DNA of 64,000 nt. Origin: JAZKID01 sp963714065. GTDB taxonomy: Bacteria; Pseudomonadota; Alphaproteobacteria; Rhizobiales; UBA4765. This document shows, one piece after another, positions 51,047-62,217 of this stretch. Under the pieces are notes generated by a model that was not told the DNA's origin, did not search any database, and saw nothing but the letters and a program-made list of their open reading frames with translations. The DNA lies in contig OY970226.1 in NCBI GenBank assembly GCA_963714065.1, forward strand, positions 1,922,001-1,986,000, read 5' to 3'. A program made the translations under genes and the position numbers. Position 1 is the stretch's first letter, and each line of letters opens with the position of its first letter.

Positions 51047-52024
51047 ATGGAAAAAATAGGCCGTAAAAATTATAGTTTTAATTCCGTGTACGAAGAAAGC
51101 GCGGCCGCATTATTTTCAGCAAGCCTTGACGACGAGGATAGCCCATACTGCAAAAATGTAAAAAATGATATCGCTGAATCTGATAAAAAAATGCAAGACG
51201 TGCTTAGAAAACTCGCCGAAATCGAGTTCGACATAGCCAGCTTGCTAAATGCGATAAAGGCATATTTGGAAGGACAGGTTTTTTCCCTGGCCGATACTGT
51301 TGACGATCTTTTCTGGTCTGCCAAAAAACGGTTGGCGTTATCATCAAAAGATTTTACGGATTTGATGCGAGACTTCTTTCCCTTGCTGCAGAAGAGATTG
51401 GAGCGTTTGAGAAATTTTGAACGGGCATGTCCGAAACAACCTATGCCTCCGCTTCTTCCGGAAATTGAGGCACCTGAAGGCGCGCCCGAGTTGGCGCGGA
51501 GGATGAAAGATTTCCGGCCACCGAAATTCGAGCCCACACCGGCCGAAAGTATGAAAATATTTCTTGGCGCGCTTTCGCTTCTCACTTCGGGAGGTCTTTC
51601 ATCGGCAGGAGCCGTTTCTCGTCTTACCAGAGGCGGTGCGCTGATGTATGAATTTGTTGGAAACAAACCTGCGTCGGCCAGTCCGGCGGCTTTGTCTCCC
51701 CTTCTCGATCAAGGAGTGCCTCTGTTCGCCCGCCATAAAGACACCAATCAAGTTGTAGGCATATTTCGCAAGGGGCAATGGATCGAAAAAACGGATTCGA
51801 GTTTGATGCCATCTCTGGACCGGGCAGGTGTTGTTACACGAAAGCCCTTCCCGGTTTACACTTATCCCTCCGGGCGAAAAGTAATCTTCGTTGAAGAGAA
51901 GAATGCGGAAGACTATGGCGCGGATTTTTATCTTAACGACGGAAATTTCGATATCATTGATGAGACAACCGGCGCCATAAAACAGGGCCGGCCCGAAGCC
52001 GCACGCCCGCGCCGCAAGGATTAA
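51047..52024 (+). CDS. hypothetical protein, diverged paralogue of the gene at 36943
   Basis: This is a 325-residue protein. The order of parts is the same as in the 36943-37956 product: SPYCKNVKNDI motif (about 30-40), helical region, CPKQPMPPLLPEIEAP hinge (about 130), an RRMKDFRP stretch, a hydrophobic Gly-rich segment (FLGALSLLTSGGLSSAG) and a C-terminal beta-like part. ATG 51047 is used; a TTG at 51032 with AAGGA upstream is an alternative. No family recognised. Confidence 0.7.
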   Translation: MEKIGRKNYSFNSVYEESAAALFSASLDDEDSPYCKNVKNDIAESDKKMQDVLRKLAEIEFDIASLLNAIKAYLEGQVFSLADTVDDLFWSAKKRLALSSKDFTDLMRDFFPLLQKRLERLRNFERACPKQPMPPLLPEIEAPEGAPELARRMKDFRPPKFEPTPAESMKIFLGALSLLTSGGLSSAGAVSRLTRGGALMYEFVGNKPASASPAALSPLLDQGVPLFARHKDTNQVVGIFRKGQWIEKTDSSLMPSLDRAGVVTRKPFPVYTYPSGRKVIFVEEKNAEDYGADFYLNDGNFDIIDETTGAIKQGRPEAARPRRKD

Positions 52025-52051
52025 TGGGTAGTGCCCTAGCTCGAAATTAAC

Positions 52052-52269
52052 CGTTCATTCCCTCACAAGCGGGAATCCAGTAATTCGTCATTGCCGGACT
52101 TGATCCGGCAATCCATCTTTTTATGAAAATGATGGATGCCCGGGTCGAGCCCGGGCATGACGATATAAATAGATCTTTCGCGGGAGTTTACACTCGGGCA
52201 TGCCGGAGGCATGATCCGAGTAGCTCAGAAAGACATTATATCTAGATTCCCGCTTGCGCGGGAATGACG
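52052..52269. repeat. R3 repeat holding an R4 element and part of an R2 element
   Basis: The outer ends are CGTTCATTCCC.. and ..CGCGGGAATGACG. Inside are an intact R4 (about 52085-52162, CGTCATTGCCGGACTTGA..GGGCATGACG) and the right half of an R2 with a 38-bp hairpin insert (52182-52221). The intact R4 is the reference for the interrupted copy at 58816. Confidence 0.7.
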
Positions 52270-52320
52270 ATTAAATATGAGTGTCTAAATTCACTTCAGT
52301 AAAATTTAAAACAAATACCA

Positions 52321-52333
52321 TCAGTAATACTGA
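52321..52333. promoter_or_regulatory. palindrome upstream of mipZ
   Basis: TCAGTAATACTGA is a perfect 6-1-6 inverted repeat 67 bases before the mipZ start. A TTGACT follows at about 52347. It may be an operator; nothing else supports this. The rest of 52270-52399 is AT-rich with no gene. Confidence 0.25.
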
Positions 52334-52399
52334 ATAAAGCTTTACTTTGACTTTAACTATAGTGCTCTGTTACTTTACTCGATAGTAATAGAGTCCCAC

Positions 52400-53314
52400 A
52401 TGACCGCTCTGCAAACCAGTTCCGCCAATGCCCATACCCTCGTCCTCGGCAACGAAAAGGGCGGCTCCGGCAAATCCACGCTTTGCATCCATCTTGCTGT
52501 CGCGCTGATGCTGGACGGTATGCGGGTGACGACGATCGATCTCGACGCGCGCAAGCAGACGCTGACACATATGATCCGCAACCGCCGCAAATGGGCGGAG
52601 ACGCAGGATATTTTTCTTCCCACGCCCGAAAACTTTCTGCTCGATCATACGGAAACGGATTCGCAGCGCACCAACAAATGGTCGGATTTCGAGGCCTTTT
52701 CGCGCCTGTTCAACAGCCTAAGGGCGCATAACGATTTCATCATCATCGATACGCCGAGCGCGCCGTCGCAGCTGTCGTCGCTCGCGCATGCCGTGGCGGA
52801 TACATTATTGACGCCGATCAACGACAGCATGCTCGATATCGACGTGCTTGCGCATGTGGCGCCGAATTTCAGCGCGGCGCGTGGCCGCAGTTCCTATGTC
52901 GAAGTGGTGGAAGCTGCGCGGCAGGAGCGGCTTGTCGAGGAAGGCGTGGAAATCGACTGGGTCGTGCTGCGCAACCGGCTTCTGGCCACCGATACGCCCA
53001 ATCATAAAAATGTAGGCGATGTGCTTTCGCGCCTCAGCAAACAGCTTTCTTTCCGTGAAGTGACGGGTATCGGCGAGCATCTGATCTATCGCGAATATTT
53101 CAATATGGGACTGACCGCGCTCGACCCCGTGGAAAGTTTCGGCCTGCGCACGCGGCACACGGTCGATCATATGGCAAGCCGCAACGAAATCCTGAGCCTT
53201 GTCGACACTCTGTATCTGCCGCGCGACGAGCGTGGGCGCCGCCGTAAGCAGGCCCAGCTCGTCTGGCGTCAGTCAGCAGCATTGCCGCTCGAACTTACGG
53301 AGGTCCTAGCTTAG
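52400..53314 (+). CDS. mipZ: division-plane positioning ATPase MipZ
   Basis: This 304-residue ParA/MinD-type ATPase has the deviant Walker A LGNEKGGSGKST (about 17-27, signature Lys20), switch motif TIDLDARKQTLTHMIRNR and Walker B FIIIDTPSAP. These match MipZ, which binds ParB near the origin and inhibits FtsZ so that division occurs at mid-cell. It stands alone, with its own AT-rich promoter region and a terminator after it. No parB gene is nearby, as expected for MipZ. Confidence 0.93.
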   Translation: MTALQTSSANAHTLVLGNEKGGSGKSTLCIHLAVALMLDGMRVTTIDLDARKQTLTHMIRNRRKWAETQDIFLPTPENFLLDHTETDSQRTNKWSDFEAFSRLFNSLRAHNDFIIIDTPSAPSQLSSLAHAVADTLLTPINDSMLDIDVLAHVAPNFSAARGRSSYVEVVEAARQERLVEEGVEIDWVVLRNRLLATDTPNHKNVGDVLSRLSKQLSFREVTGIGEHLIYREYFNMGLTALDPVESFGLRTRHTVDHMASRNEILSLVDTLYLPRDERGRRRKQAQLVWRQSAALPLELTEVLA

Positions 53315-53434
53315 CCGCCGTCTCATTTGAGGAAACGCTACTGAACCAATCATTTTAAATTATACTCTGTTCTGGACTGTTTGATTGTGCTGTAGAAAAT
53401 TATATACTCTCTAAATTTTCAGGGCGGCTTTGAG

Positions 53435-53472
53435 CGCGCGGGGCATAAAAACCCCGCGCGTTTCCCTTTATT
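53435..53472 (+). terminator. rho-independent terminator after mipZ
   Basis: A perfect nine-pair stem CGCGCGGGG/CCCCGCGCG with loop CATAAAAA is followed by TTTCCCTTTATT. It lies 120 bases after the mipZ stop. Confidence 0.75.
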
Positions 53473-53503
53473 CGCGCCATGCTTTGTGATTGATGAAAAG
53501 ATC

Positions 53504-54220
53504 ATGACGCCTTTTATCCTTGGCCTTGCCGTTCTGTTAATGCTGCTGTGGGTGGCGGGCTGCTTCAAGCGTGCCGACGCGCACAAGGCGGCACTCGGCT
53601 TCGAGAAAATCCTGAGTTGGATCATCCTTGCCGCGGCGCTGTATTTTCTTGCGACAGGGCGCTGGTTCGTGGCGTTATTCTTGCTGCCCTTATTTTTGAG
53701 CGCGGTTGGCCTGCATATTTTGTGGAACCCGTTCCTGCCGAGTCTGTCCGCGCCGCGTTTCCGATCGCGCTATCTCGATCTTGCTGCAACGATGGGCGGA
53801 AAATTCCAGGCACGCGTGCGCGAAGGCAGGCACAAGGGTAGGGATCTGAAAAGCTTCGACGAAGCCGGGTTGCTGGCGCTGTTTGACGAATTTGCGGACG
53901 ATGCAGAAAGCTGCGCGCTACTCGCAGCGTATCTTGATCGCCGCTTTCCCCATTGGCGTGAACACGCGCAGGCGCACTTTCATGCGGGGCAGGGCCGAGC
54001 GCGCGCGGCCCAGGGAGTTGTGGATGTTCTGACCGAGCAGGAGGCTTATGAAATTCTTGGCCTTCAGAAAGGCGCCACGCTCGAGAAAATCGGCGAGGCG
54101 CACCGGCGTCTCATGAAGCGGTTTCATCCCGATATTGGCGGGAGCACCTGGTTCGCGGCCAAACTCAATGCCGCCAAAGATCTGCTGGTCAAAACGCATT
54201 ACAGGACTCCAGACAAGTGA
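53504..54220 (+). CDS. membrane-anchored J-domain protein
   Basis: This is a 238-residue protein. Hydrophobic segments at about 3-20 and 37-75 are followed by a soluble region and a C-terminal J domain (about 175-235) with EAYEILGLQKGATLEKI and the HPD motif in KRFHPDIGG. It resembles TIM14/DjlA-like co-chaperones that stimulate a DnaK ATPase at the membrane. ATG 53504 is used; GTG 53486 is possible. Its end overlaps the convergent carboxypeptidase frame. Confidence 0.88.
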   Translation: MTPFILGLAVLLMLLWVAGCFKRADAHKAALGFEKILSWIILAAALYFLATGRWFVALFLLPLFLSAVGLHILWNPFLPSLSAPRFRSRYLDLAATMGGKFQARVREGRHKGRDLKSFDEAGLLALFDEFADDAESCALLAAYLDRRFPHWREHAQAHFHAGQGRARAAQGVVDVLTEQEAYEILGLQKGATLEKIGEAHRRLMKRFHPDIGGSTWFAAKLNAAKDLLVKTHYRTPDK

Positions 54221-55739
54221 TTACAGTTGCAGGGTTATGCAGGCATAGGATTTGCGCTTGAGCGCCGAGCAGGTGGCTTCCGCCGTTTTCTGCTCCGGGA
54301 AACCGCCGAAGCGCGCGCGATAAATCGTCGCCGTGCCGCGATCCACGCGTTCCGTGAAGGGTTGAAGACTGGCGAGCCTCAGCTTGTCCTTTGCCTCGTT
54401 GAGGATCTTCATCGCAGCGCTTTCCGAATTTGTGGCGGCGATCTGCACCACCCAGCCCGTTGTCTTGGCTTTCGGCTGCGGCATCGGGCCTAACGAGGCT
54501 GTCACGATCTCCCTCGGCTTCATGGCAGGAGGTTCGCCGGTATTCCATTCCATGCGAATCCTGTCGGCGACAAGGCGCTGCGTCTCGGCGGCCTGTGGCA
54601 CTTCCGCTTCCGTTTCTGCTTCGGCCATATCCTCGTCTTCGCCATCGCCCTCTTCGGCTGCGGCAAGGGCGGGAGTTACGATATCGAGCAGGTTTTTCTT
54701 CCGCGGCTGCACTGGTGCGAGCGCTGCAACCGGAGTTCTCCTCGGCCGCGGCTTCAAGCATCTCGGCCGCCTGCGCGAAAGTGGTCTGTTCGGTTTTCTT
54801 CTTCTTGCCCTTCGTATCGTTTGCGGCCACCGCGATATTGCTGTCCTTATTATTATCCTTGCCGAAAATGCGCGCGATCAGCTGTTTGTCGACGACCTTG
54901 GTGCGCGAGGCTTTGGGCAGATAGCTTGCGATCAGGGTGCGCATGGCCGCATCGCGCTGCCCGCCTGTCCGGCCCCCCAGGACGACGGCGACGAGATGAC
55001 GGCCGCCCTGATGAACGGAGGTCAGCAGGTTGAAGCCCGAGGCATGGGTATAGCCGGTTTTGATGCCGTCGACGCCTGCGACGCGGCCGAGCAGCTTGTT
55101 GTGATTGCCGATAGCCTTGCCTTTGTAATAATAGGCACGGGTGGAAAAATAACGCGCATAGGTCGGAAAACGCTCATACATGGAACGGCCCAGCAGTGCG
55201 AGATCGCGCGCCGTCGTCTTCTGGTTTGGGTCAGGCAAGCCGGAAGCGTTTTTATATGTCGTATTGCTCATGCCGAGCTGGCGCGCCTTGCGCGTCATCA
55301 ATGCCGCGAAAGCATCCTCGCTGCCGGCAATATTTTCGGCAATCGTCACGGCTACGTCGTTGGCGGAGCGGGTGACGAGGGCGAGAATGGCATCCTCGAC
55401 GCGGATATCGTCGCCCGGCTTCACGCCGAGTTTCGAGGGTGGGCGCTGCGAGGCGTAAGTGGAGACCTTCAGTTTCGAATCCAGCTTGAAGCGGCCGCGC
55501 TCCATTTCCTCGAACAGGAGGTACAGCGTCATCACCTTGGTGATAGAGGCGGGATAGCGCGGCTCGTCGGCCTTCGATTGCTGCAGCACACTGCCGTTAT
55601 TGGCGTCGATCACAATGGCCGCATTTGAGCCGCGGGCAAAGGCCGGGAGCGCATAAAGATTAAGTAAAAATACAGCGGATAAGGCCACAGCTGCCTTGCG
55701 GGAATATGAATTCGTCAAAAGAGAACGCACCTTACTCAA
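54189..55739 (-). CDS. D-alanyl-D-alanine carboxypeptidase (S11), C-terminus out of frame
   Basis: This low-molecular-weight penicillin-binding protein removes the terminal D-Ala of muropeptides. The signal peptide region is AVALSAVFLLNLYALPAFA. Catalytic motifs are Ser65-x-x-Lys68 in ASITKVM, Ser125-x-Asn in TRSANDVA and Lys227-Thr-Gly in GIKTGYTH. After about residue 335 (AEMLEAAAEEN) the frame shifts and the rest is nonsense rich in Arg and Ser. In the next frame a SPOR domain continues (54221-54757). The catalytic domain is complete, so the enzyme should be active even if truncated. Confidence 0.9.
   Translation of the reverse strand: MSKVRSLLTNSYSRKAAVALSAVFLLNLYALPAFARGSNAAIVIDANNGSVLQQSKADEPRYPASITKVMTLYLLFEEMERGRFKLDSKLKVSTYASQRPPSKLGVKPGDDIRVEDAILALVTRSANDVAVTIAENIAGSEDAFAALMTRKARQLGMSNTTYKNASGLPDPNQKTTARDLALLGRSMYERFPTYARYFSTRAYYYKGKAIGNHNKLLGRVAGVDGIKTGYTHASGFNLLTSVHQGGRHLVAVVLGGRTGGQRDAAMRTLIASYLPKASRTKVVDKQLIARIFGKDNNKDSNIAVAANDTKGKKKKTEQTTFAQAAEMLEAAAEENSGCSARTSAAAEEKPARYRNSRPCRSRRGRWRRRGYGRSRNGSGSATGRRDAAPCRRQDSHGMEYRRTSCHEAEGDRDSLVRPDAAAESQDNGLGGADRRHKFGKRCDEDPQRGKGQAEARQSSTLHGTRGSRHGDDLSRALRRFPGAENGGSHLLGAQAQILCLHNPATVITCLESCNAF
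54221..54757 (-). pseudogene. SPOR domain tail separated from the carboxypeptidase by a frameshift
   Basis: This frame reads PVAALAPVQPRKKNLLDIVT, an acidic linker (GDGEDEDMAEAETEAE) and a SPOR domain (TTGWVVQIAATNSESAAMKI..YRARFGGFPEQKTAEATC). SPOR domains bind denuded septal glycan. Carboxypeptidase-SPOR fusions are common in alphaproteobacteria. One extra base near 54735-54745 separates it from the catalytic part. Sequencing error is a plain explanation. Confidence 0.8.
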
Positions 55740-55989
55740 CTCTCACTCTCGATATGGTTACCTTAAAGGACCAAGTTTACACCGGAATTCTTCCACCGTC
55801 GCCAAACAGGTTAAAAGATAGTTACCGGAATGCACTGTGTTCCATTCAACTCAGTTTTCCATTTTATTGAAATGAGGTTAGAAGAGGGTAAAATTGATGT
55901 AAAATTTTCTTCATCCGGGCCTTGGCGTCGAATGCAACGCACATTACATTGATCTTAGTAAGATTTGGGCGATAAACTTGCGTTGAAAC

Positions 55990-56322
55990 ATGTCTCATGA
56001 AGATGAGAACGACAGGGAAAATACGGATTCGGGAGCGCAGCTTGCCACCAAGACGCGCCCGAAAACGAAAAAGCCAAGTCTTTACAGGGTGTTATTGCTG
56101 AACGACGATTATACGCCCATGGATTTCGTCGTTCATATTTTGCAGCGTTTTTTTAACAAGCAGGTGGAGGATGCCATGGAGATCATGCTGCATGTCCACC
56201 ACAAGGGTGTCGGCGAGTGCGGCGTTTTTACGTTCGAAGTCGCCGAAACGAAAGTGACGCAGGTGATGGATTTTGCCCGCAAGCACCAGCACCCGCTGCA
56301 ATGCGTGATGGAAAAGAAGTGA
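55990..56322 (+). CDS. clpS: ATP-dependent Clp protease adaptor ClpS
   Basis: This 110-residue adaptor has a flexible N-terminal tail (about 1-30) and the ClpS core: YRVLLLNDDYTPMDFVVHIL with the N-degron pocket residues, MLHVHHKGVGECGVFTFEVAETK. It hands proteins with N-terminal Leu, Phe, Trp or Tyr to ClpA. It lies 94 bases before clpA, with an R3 repeat between. The aat gene of the same pathway is at 33014-33634. Confidence 0.97.
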   Translation: MSHEDENDRENTDSGAQLATKTRPKTKKPSLYRVLLLNDDYTPMDFVVHILQRFFNKQVEDAMEIMLHVHHKGVGECGVFTFEVAETKVTQVMDFARKHQHPLQCVMEKK

Positions 56323-56331
56323 CGCTGTAAG

Positions 56332-56397
56332 CGTCATCCCCGCGAAGGCGGGGATCTTGTTGGAGAAATTTAGATCCCCGCCTCCGCGGGGATGACG
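56332..56397. repeat. R3 repeat between clpS and clpA
   Basis: The arms CGTCATCCCCGCG..GGGGATCT and AGATCCCCGC..CGGGGATGACG are nearly perfect inverses (one A/C difference) around a short centre. It ends 19 bases before the clpA start, so it lies in the transcript. Confidence 0.85.
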
Positions 56398-56416
56398 AAA
56401 GGAATAAGAGAGCGAA

Positions 56417-58780
<2,364 letters not shown>

Positions 58781-58786
58781 TTCGCG

Positions 58787-58999
58787 ATCCCGAGCATAAC
58801 GAAGGATTTCATTTTCGTCATTGCCGGGCTTGACACCACAAGTCGGATATATCCGACTTGTGGTATTAAACTTTACGGAATCCATCTTTTAAAATTTATG
58901 ATGGATACGCGGGTCAAGCCCGCGTATGACAGTAGAGGAGATACTTCGCGGAGTTTACACTAGGACATGCCGAAGGCGTGATCTGGGTGCTCAGGATGC
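58787..58999. repeat. R2 repeat holding an R4 element that itself holds a DH palindrome
   Basis: The R2 left arm (ATCCCGAGCATAACGAAGGAT) and right arm enclose an R4 element (58816-58930), which is split by a DH palindrome after GGGCTTGAC. The R2 right half also has the 38-bp hairpin insert (58950-58987). Compare the intact R4 at about 52085-52162. Confidence 0.7.
58835..58864. repeat. DH palindrome, single-hairpin copy 5
   Basis: A perfect 30-bp palindrome has arms ACCACAAGTCGGATA/TATCCGACTTGTGGT. The AT-rich stretch ATTAAACTTTA follows, but the second hairpin is missing. It lies inside the R4 element. Confidence 0.7.
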
Positions 59000-59005
59000 A
59001 ATTCC

Positions 59006-59713
59006 TCAAATCAACCTTAATCCCTTGAAGCTTGCATGGCCCGAGCGGCCGACGATGATATGATCGTGCACCTCGATGCCGAGCGGCCGTGCGATATCGA
59101 TGATCTGCTTCGTCATACGGATATCGGCCTGGCTCGGCGTGGGATCTCCGGAAGGATGATTGTGCACGAGGATCAGCGCGGTTGCCGATAATTCCAGCGC
59201 GCGTTTCATGATTTCGCGCGGATAGACCGGCGTGTGGTCGACAGTGCCCGAATGCTGCACCTCGTCGGCGATCAGCGCGTTGCGCTTGTCGAGGAAAAGA
59301 ATGCGAAAGCGCTCCACCTGTTCGAAAGCCATCGAGGCGCGGCAGTAATCGAGCACGGCCGCCCAGGAACCGAGCACGGGCCGCTCCGCCACTTCGCCCT
59401 TGGTGACGCGTAGTGCTGCCGCCAGCACGACACGGAATTCGGTGATGACGCCTTCGCCTATGCCGGGAATTTCCAGCAGCAGATGTTCCGGCGCGCTCAA
59501 CACTTCGGCGAAGGAGCCGAAACGCTTGAGCAGATCTTTCGCAAGCCGCTTCACATCGCGGCGTGGCAGTGCGCGGAAGAGAACGAGTTCGAGCAATTCG
59601 TAATCGGCAAGCGCTTCAGGGCCGCTGTCGCGGAAACGGTCGCGCAGCCGCTCGCGATGGCCGAAATAATGCGGCTTTTCGGAAAGTCCCTGTTCTTTTT
59701 TCTTTGCGGTCAT
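59006..59713 (-). CDS. radC: RadC/MPN domain protein
   Basis: This 235-residue protein has an N-terminal helix-hairpin-helix region (LLEIPGIGEGVITEF, about 80-95) and the JAMM metalloprotease-like motif LVHNHPSGDPTPSQAD (about 182-197). RadC is no longer thought to be a dedicated repair protein and its role is uncertain. It overlaps map by four bases (ATGA), so the two are coupled. Confidence 0.95.
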   Translation of the reverse strand: MTAKKKEQGLSEKPHYFGHRERLRDRFRDSGPEALADYELLELVLFRALPRRDVKRLAKDLLKRFGSFAEVLSAPEHLLLEIPGIGEGVITEFRVVLAAALRVTKGEVAERPVLGSWAAVLDYCRASMAFEQVERFRILFLDKRNALIADEVQHSGTVDHTPVYPREIMKRALELSATALILVHNHPSGDPTPSQADIRMTKQIIDIARPLGIEVHDHIIVGRSGHASFKGLRLI

Positions 59714-60576
59714 GCGGCGTAGGGAGGCTTGTGCATTCCAGCGGGAGAAAGCGTGAAAATTTCGACGCCGGTTTCGGTAACGCCGACACTATGTTCGAAC
59801 TGCGCCGAAAGCGAACGGTCGCGCGTCACGGCGGTCCAGCCGTCGCGCAGCACTTTCACATGCGGTTTGCCGAGATTGATCATGGGTTCAACCGTGAAGA
59901 TCATGCCCGGTTTCAGTTCCAGCGTCGACAGGGTGAGAAGGTGATTCTCGACATCCGACATCATTTCCTCGCGCTGCGGCGCATAATGCAGAATATTCGG
60001 CGCATCGTGAAAGAGGCGGCCGAGCCCGTGTCCGCAAAAATCGCGCACCACCGAACAGCGCTCATGCTCCGCATAGGTCTGGATGGCAATGCCGATATCG
60101 CGCAGACGCCCGCCGGGGCGGATCACCTCGATGCCTTTCATGGTTGCCTGATAGGTCACCTCCATCAACCGCTCGGCCCGGCGGGAAACTTCGCCGATGC
60201 CGACCATGCGGCTGGTGTCGCCATGCCAGCCCTCATAGATGAGCGTGACATCTATATTGACGATATCGCCTTCATTTAGCGGCTTGTCGTCCGGGATGCC
60301 GTGGCAGACGACATGATTGATCGAGGTACAAATTACTTTGTGATAACCGCGATAATAAAGCGTGGCGGGGAGGGCGCCGTGATCGAGCGCGAATTGCAGC
60401 GCCAGATCGTTCAGATGCCCGGTGCTGACGCCGGGTTTCGTTTCACGGATCAGCATATCGAGGCATGAGGCCGCAAGCTTCCCCGCCTTGCGCATGCCCT
60501 CAAACCCTTCCGGCCCGTAGAGGCGGATCTGGCCCGTATTGCGCAGGGGAAGAGCGGCAGCGTCGATATAGTTCAT
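59710..60576 (-). CDS. map: type I methionine aminopeptidase
   Basis: This 288-residue metalloenzyme removes the initiator Met. It has TSINHVVCHGIPDDKPL, the metal ligands in NIDVTLIYEGWHGDTSRM, CGHGLGRLFHDAPNI and FTVEPMINLG, and the last Glu in QFEHSVGVTETGVEI. The N-terminal stretch of about 35 residues is longer than in E. coli Map. I start at MNYIDAAALP (60576); the frame is open further upstream but without family similarity or ribosome site. Confidence 0.95.
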   Translation of the reverse strand: MNYIDAAALPLRNTGQIRLYGPEGFEGMRKAGKLAASCLDMLIRETKPGVSTGHLNDLALQFALDHGALPATLYYRGYHKVICTSINHVVCHGIPDDKPLNEGDIVNIDVTLIYEGWHGDTSRMVGIGEVSRRAERLMEVTYQATMKGIEVIRPGGRLRDIGIAIQTYAEHERCSVVRDFCGHGLGRLFHDAPNILHYAPQREEMMSDVENHLLTLSTLELKPGMIFTVEPMINLGKPHVKVLRDGWTAVTRDRSLSAQFEHSVGVTETGVEIFTLSPAGMHKPPYAA

Positions 60577-60766
60577 GGGACAGTTATGCTGAAGAGCGGG
60601 CGAAGTTGCAATTGGGGTTAGAACATCATCCTTCACTGGGATTAGTGCACTCGAACATTTACCAGTTAACCCAATTCTGCCGCCATCTATCTTGTAATTT
60701 ACCATATATACAAGTATAATTTTCTATAATTCTGTATTTTTACTTTTGTGTTATTAAGGAATGTAA

Positions 60767-61309
60767 ATGGTCAACAGTACAAGCGGCAATTATGATCATA
60801 AAAATTCCGCAGTTTCGACCGGACCCGTTTTCAACATCACCCTTGCCGAGCGGGCGAAACCGAAGAAGAAGATCTATCATAAGCAACTGCTCAAACAAAT
60901 TGTAGCAGGTGAAACAACTCAGGCGGCAATAAAAGACTATTTTCAAATGGTGGTAGAGCCTCGCGTCCAAAGGAATAATCTTGCAAAAGCTGGTCTTAAA
61001 ATTCAGAGCAATATCGATATAAAATATGAGCTTTTCAGCTATAACGGCAAGCTATTTCTTCATGCAACTTATATGAGATCGAATTCCGGAAATGAGTATA
61101 TGCAATGTGAAACTCATAAGTATTTTTCTGTAAACGTTCATAAGAATGGCACTTATGGGATCCGTGAAGTCGGAAGAGAACGGCTGGACGCGGAAGGCAA
61201 GCTTTTAGACAGCAAGGGCGATACCAGAGGTGAAGTTCCAACAACGAAACTTTTTATGTCTTTTAGCAATGTAAAGTCAGTAAATGACGTTGATATCATT
61301 CGAGCTTAA
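60767..61309 (+). CDS. hypothetical protein, AT-rich
   Basis: This is a 180-residue basic protein (MVNSTSGNYDHKNSAVSTGP..) with KPKKKIYHKQLLKQIV near the N-terminus and a beta-rich middle (YELFSYNGKLFLHATYM..). There is no signal peptide or membrane segment. Codon use is clearly more AT-rich than the flanking map and transporter genes, and it has its own AT-rich upstream region, so acquisition by transfer is possible. I do not recognise it. Confidence 0.65.
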   Translation: MVNSTSGNYDHKNSAVSTGPVFNITLAERAKPKKKIYHKQLLKQIVAGETTQAAIKDYFQMVVEPRVQRNNLAKAGLKIQSNIDIKYELFSYNGKLFLHATYMRSNSGNEYMQCETHKYFSVNVHKNGTYGIREVGRERLDAEGKLLDSKGDTRGEVPTTKLFMSFSNVKSVNDVDIIRA

Positions 61310-61401
61310 CGACAAACCTTTATTGAATTTCTGAAACACCTTGCGTCGTCTTCCTGAAGCGGGTATCGCCAAGGCTTCTAGTAAGGTCGGGGAACAAAAT
61401 C

Positions 61402-62217
61402 ATGAGAGCTTTTGCGTTCGCGTTATTTCTGCTGTCCTCAGTTTTTGCGGCTCATGCGGGCGACACGCTCGACCGCGTGCTGCGCAAGCAATTGCTGATC
61501 GAGGTGACCGACCAGGCCTATCCGCCATTCTCGAACATCAATGAAAAAGGCGAAGTCGTCGGTTTCGATATCGATGTGGCGCGCGAGATTGCCAAACGGC
61601 TCGGTGTCGACATGAAAGTGGAAACGCCGACCTGGGAAATCATCACGGTGGGCCACTGGAAGAGCCGCTACGATCTTTGCGTCTGCTCAATGACGCCGAC
61701 GGCGGAGCGCAAGGAAGTTCTCGATTTCATCGCCGAATATTACGGCTCGCCCGCCGTTATCGTCGTGCATGCGGAAAATGTTACCATCAGGGACCCGGCC
61801 GATTTGAAAGACAAGAGGGTGGGTATCGAGGCCGGCACGACCTATGAAAAATATTTGCAGAAGACGCTCGCCATCGAAGGCCATACGCCGCCTGCCTTTC
61901 CTTTCGACAATGTGAAAGTTAAGCCTTACGAGAGCGAGGTGATGGCCTTTCAGGATCTCGGCCTCGGCGACGGCAAGCGTCTCGACGCTATCGTCGCCAA
62001 TTACATCACCGCCAAGGCGCAGGTAGAAAAATCGGACGGCAAGTTCAAGATCGTCGGCGAGCCCCTGTTTAAGGAGCCGATCTGGATTTCGGCCGACAAG
62101 GGCGATGCGGAATGGAACGAGAAAATCAAAACCATCGTCCACGACATGATCGCCGACGGCACGATGCGCACATTGTCCGAGAAGTGGATCGGAATTGATA
62201 TCTCGGCAAAACCCTAA
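61402..62217 (+). CDS. polar amino acid ABC transporter, periplasmic binding protein
   Basis: This 271-residue protein has a signal peptide (MRAFAFALFLLSSVFAAHAG) and the family-3 solute-binding pattern: YPPFSNINEKGEVVGFDIDV, SMTPTAERKEVLDFI.., DLKDKRVGIEAGTTYEKYL, LDAIVANYITA and the C-terminal MIADGTMRTLSEKWIG. The ligand is probably an amino acid. GGGGAACAAAATC precedes the ATG. Its end overlaps the permease gene by 23 bases, and an indoleamine dioxygenase gene follows. Confidence 0.93.
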   Translation: MRAFAFALFLLSSVFAAHAGDTLDRVLRKQLLIEVTDQAYPPFSNINEKGEVVGFDIDVAREIAKRLGVDMKVETPTWEIITVGHWKSRYDLCVCSMTPTAERKEVLDFIAEYYGSPAVIVVHAENVTIRDPADLKDKRVGIEAGTTYEKYLQKTLAIEGHTPPAFPFDNVKVKPYESEVMAFQDLGLGDGKRLDAIVANYITAKAQVEKSDGKFKIVGEPLFKEPIWISADKGDAEWNEKIKTIVHDMIADGTMRTLSEKWIGIDISAKP

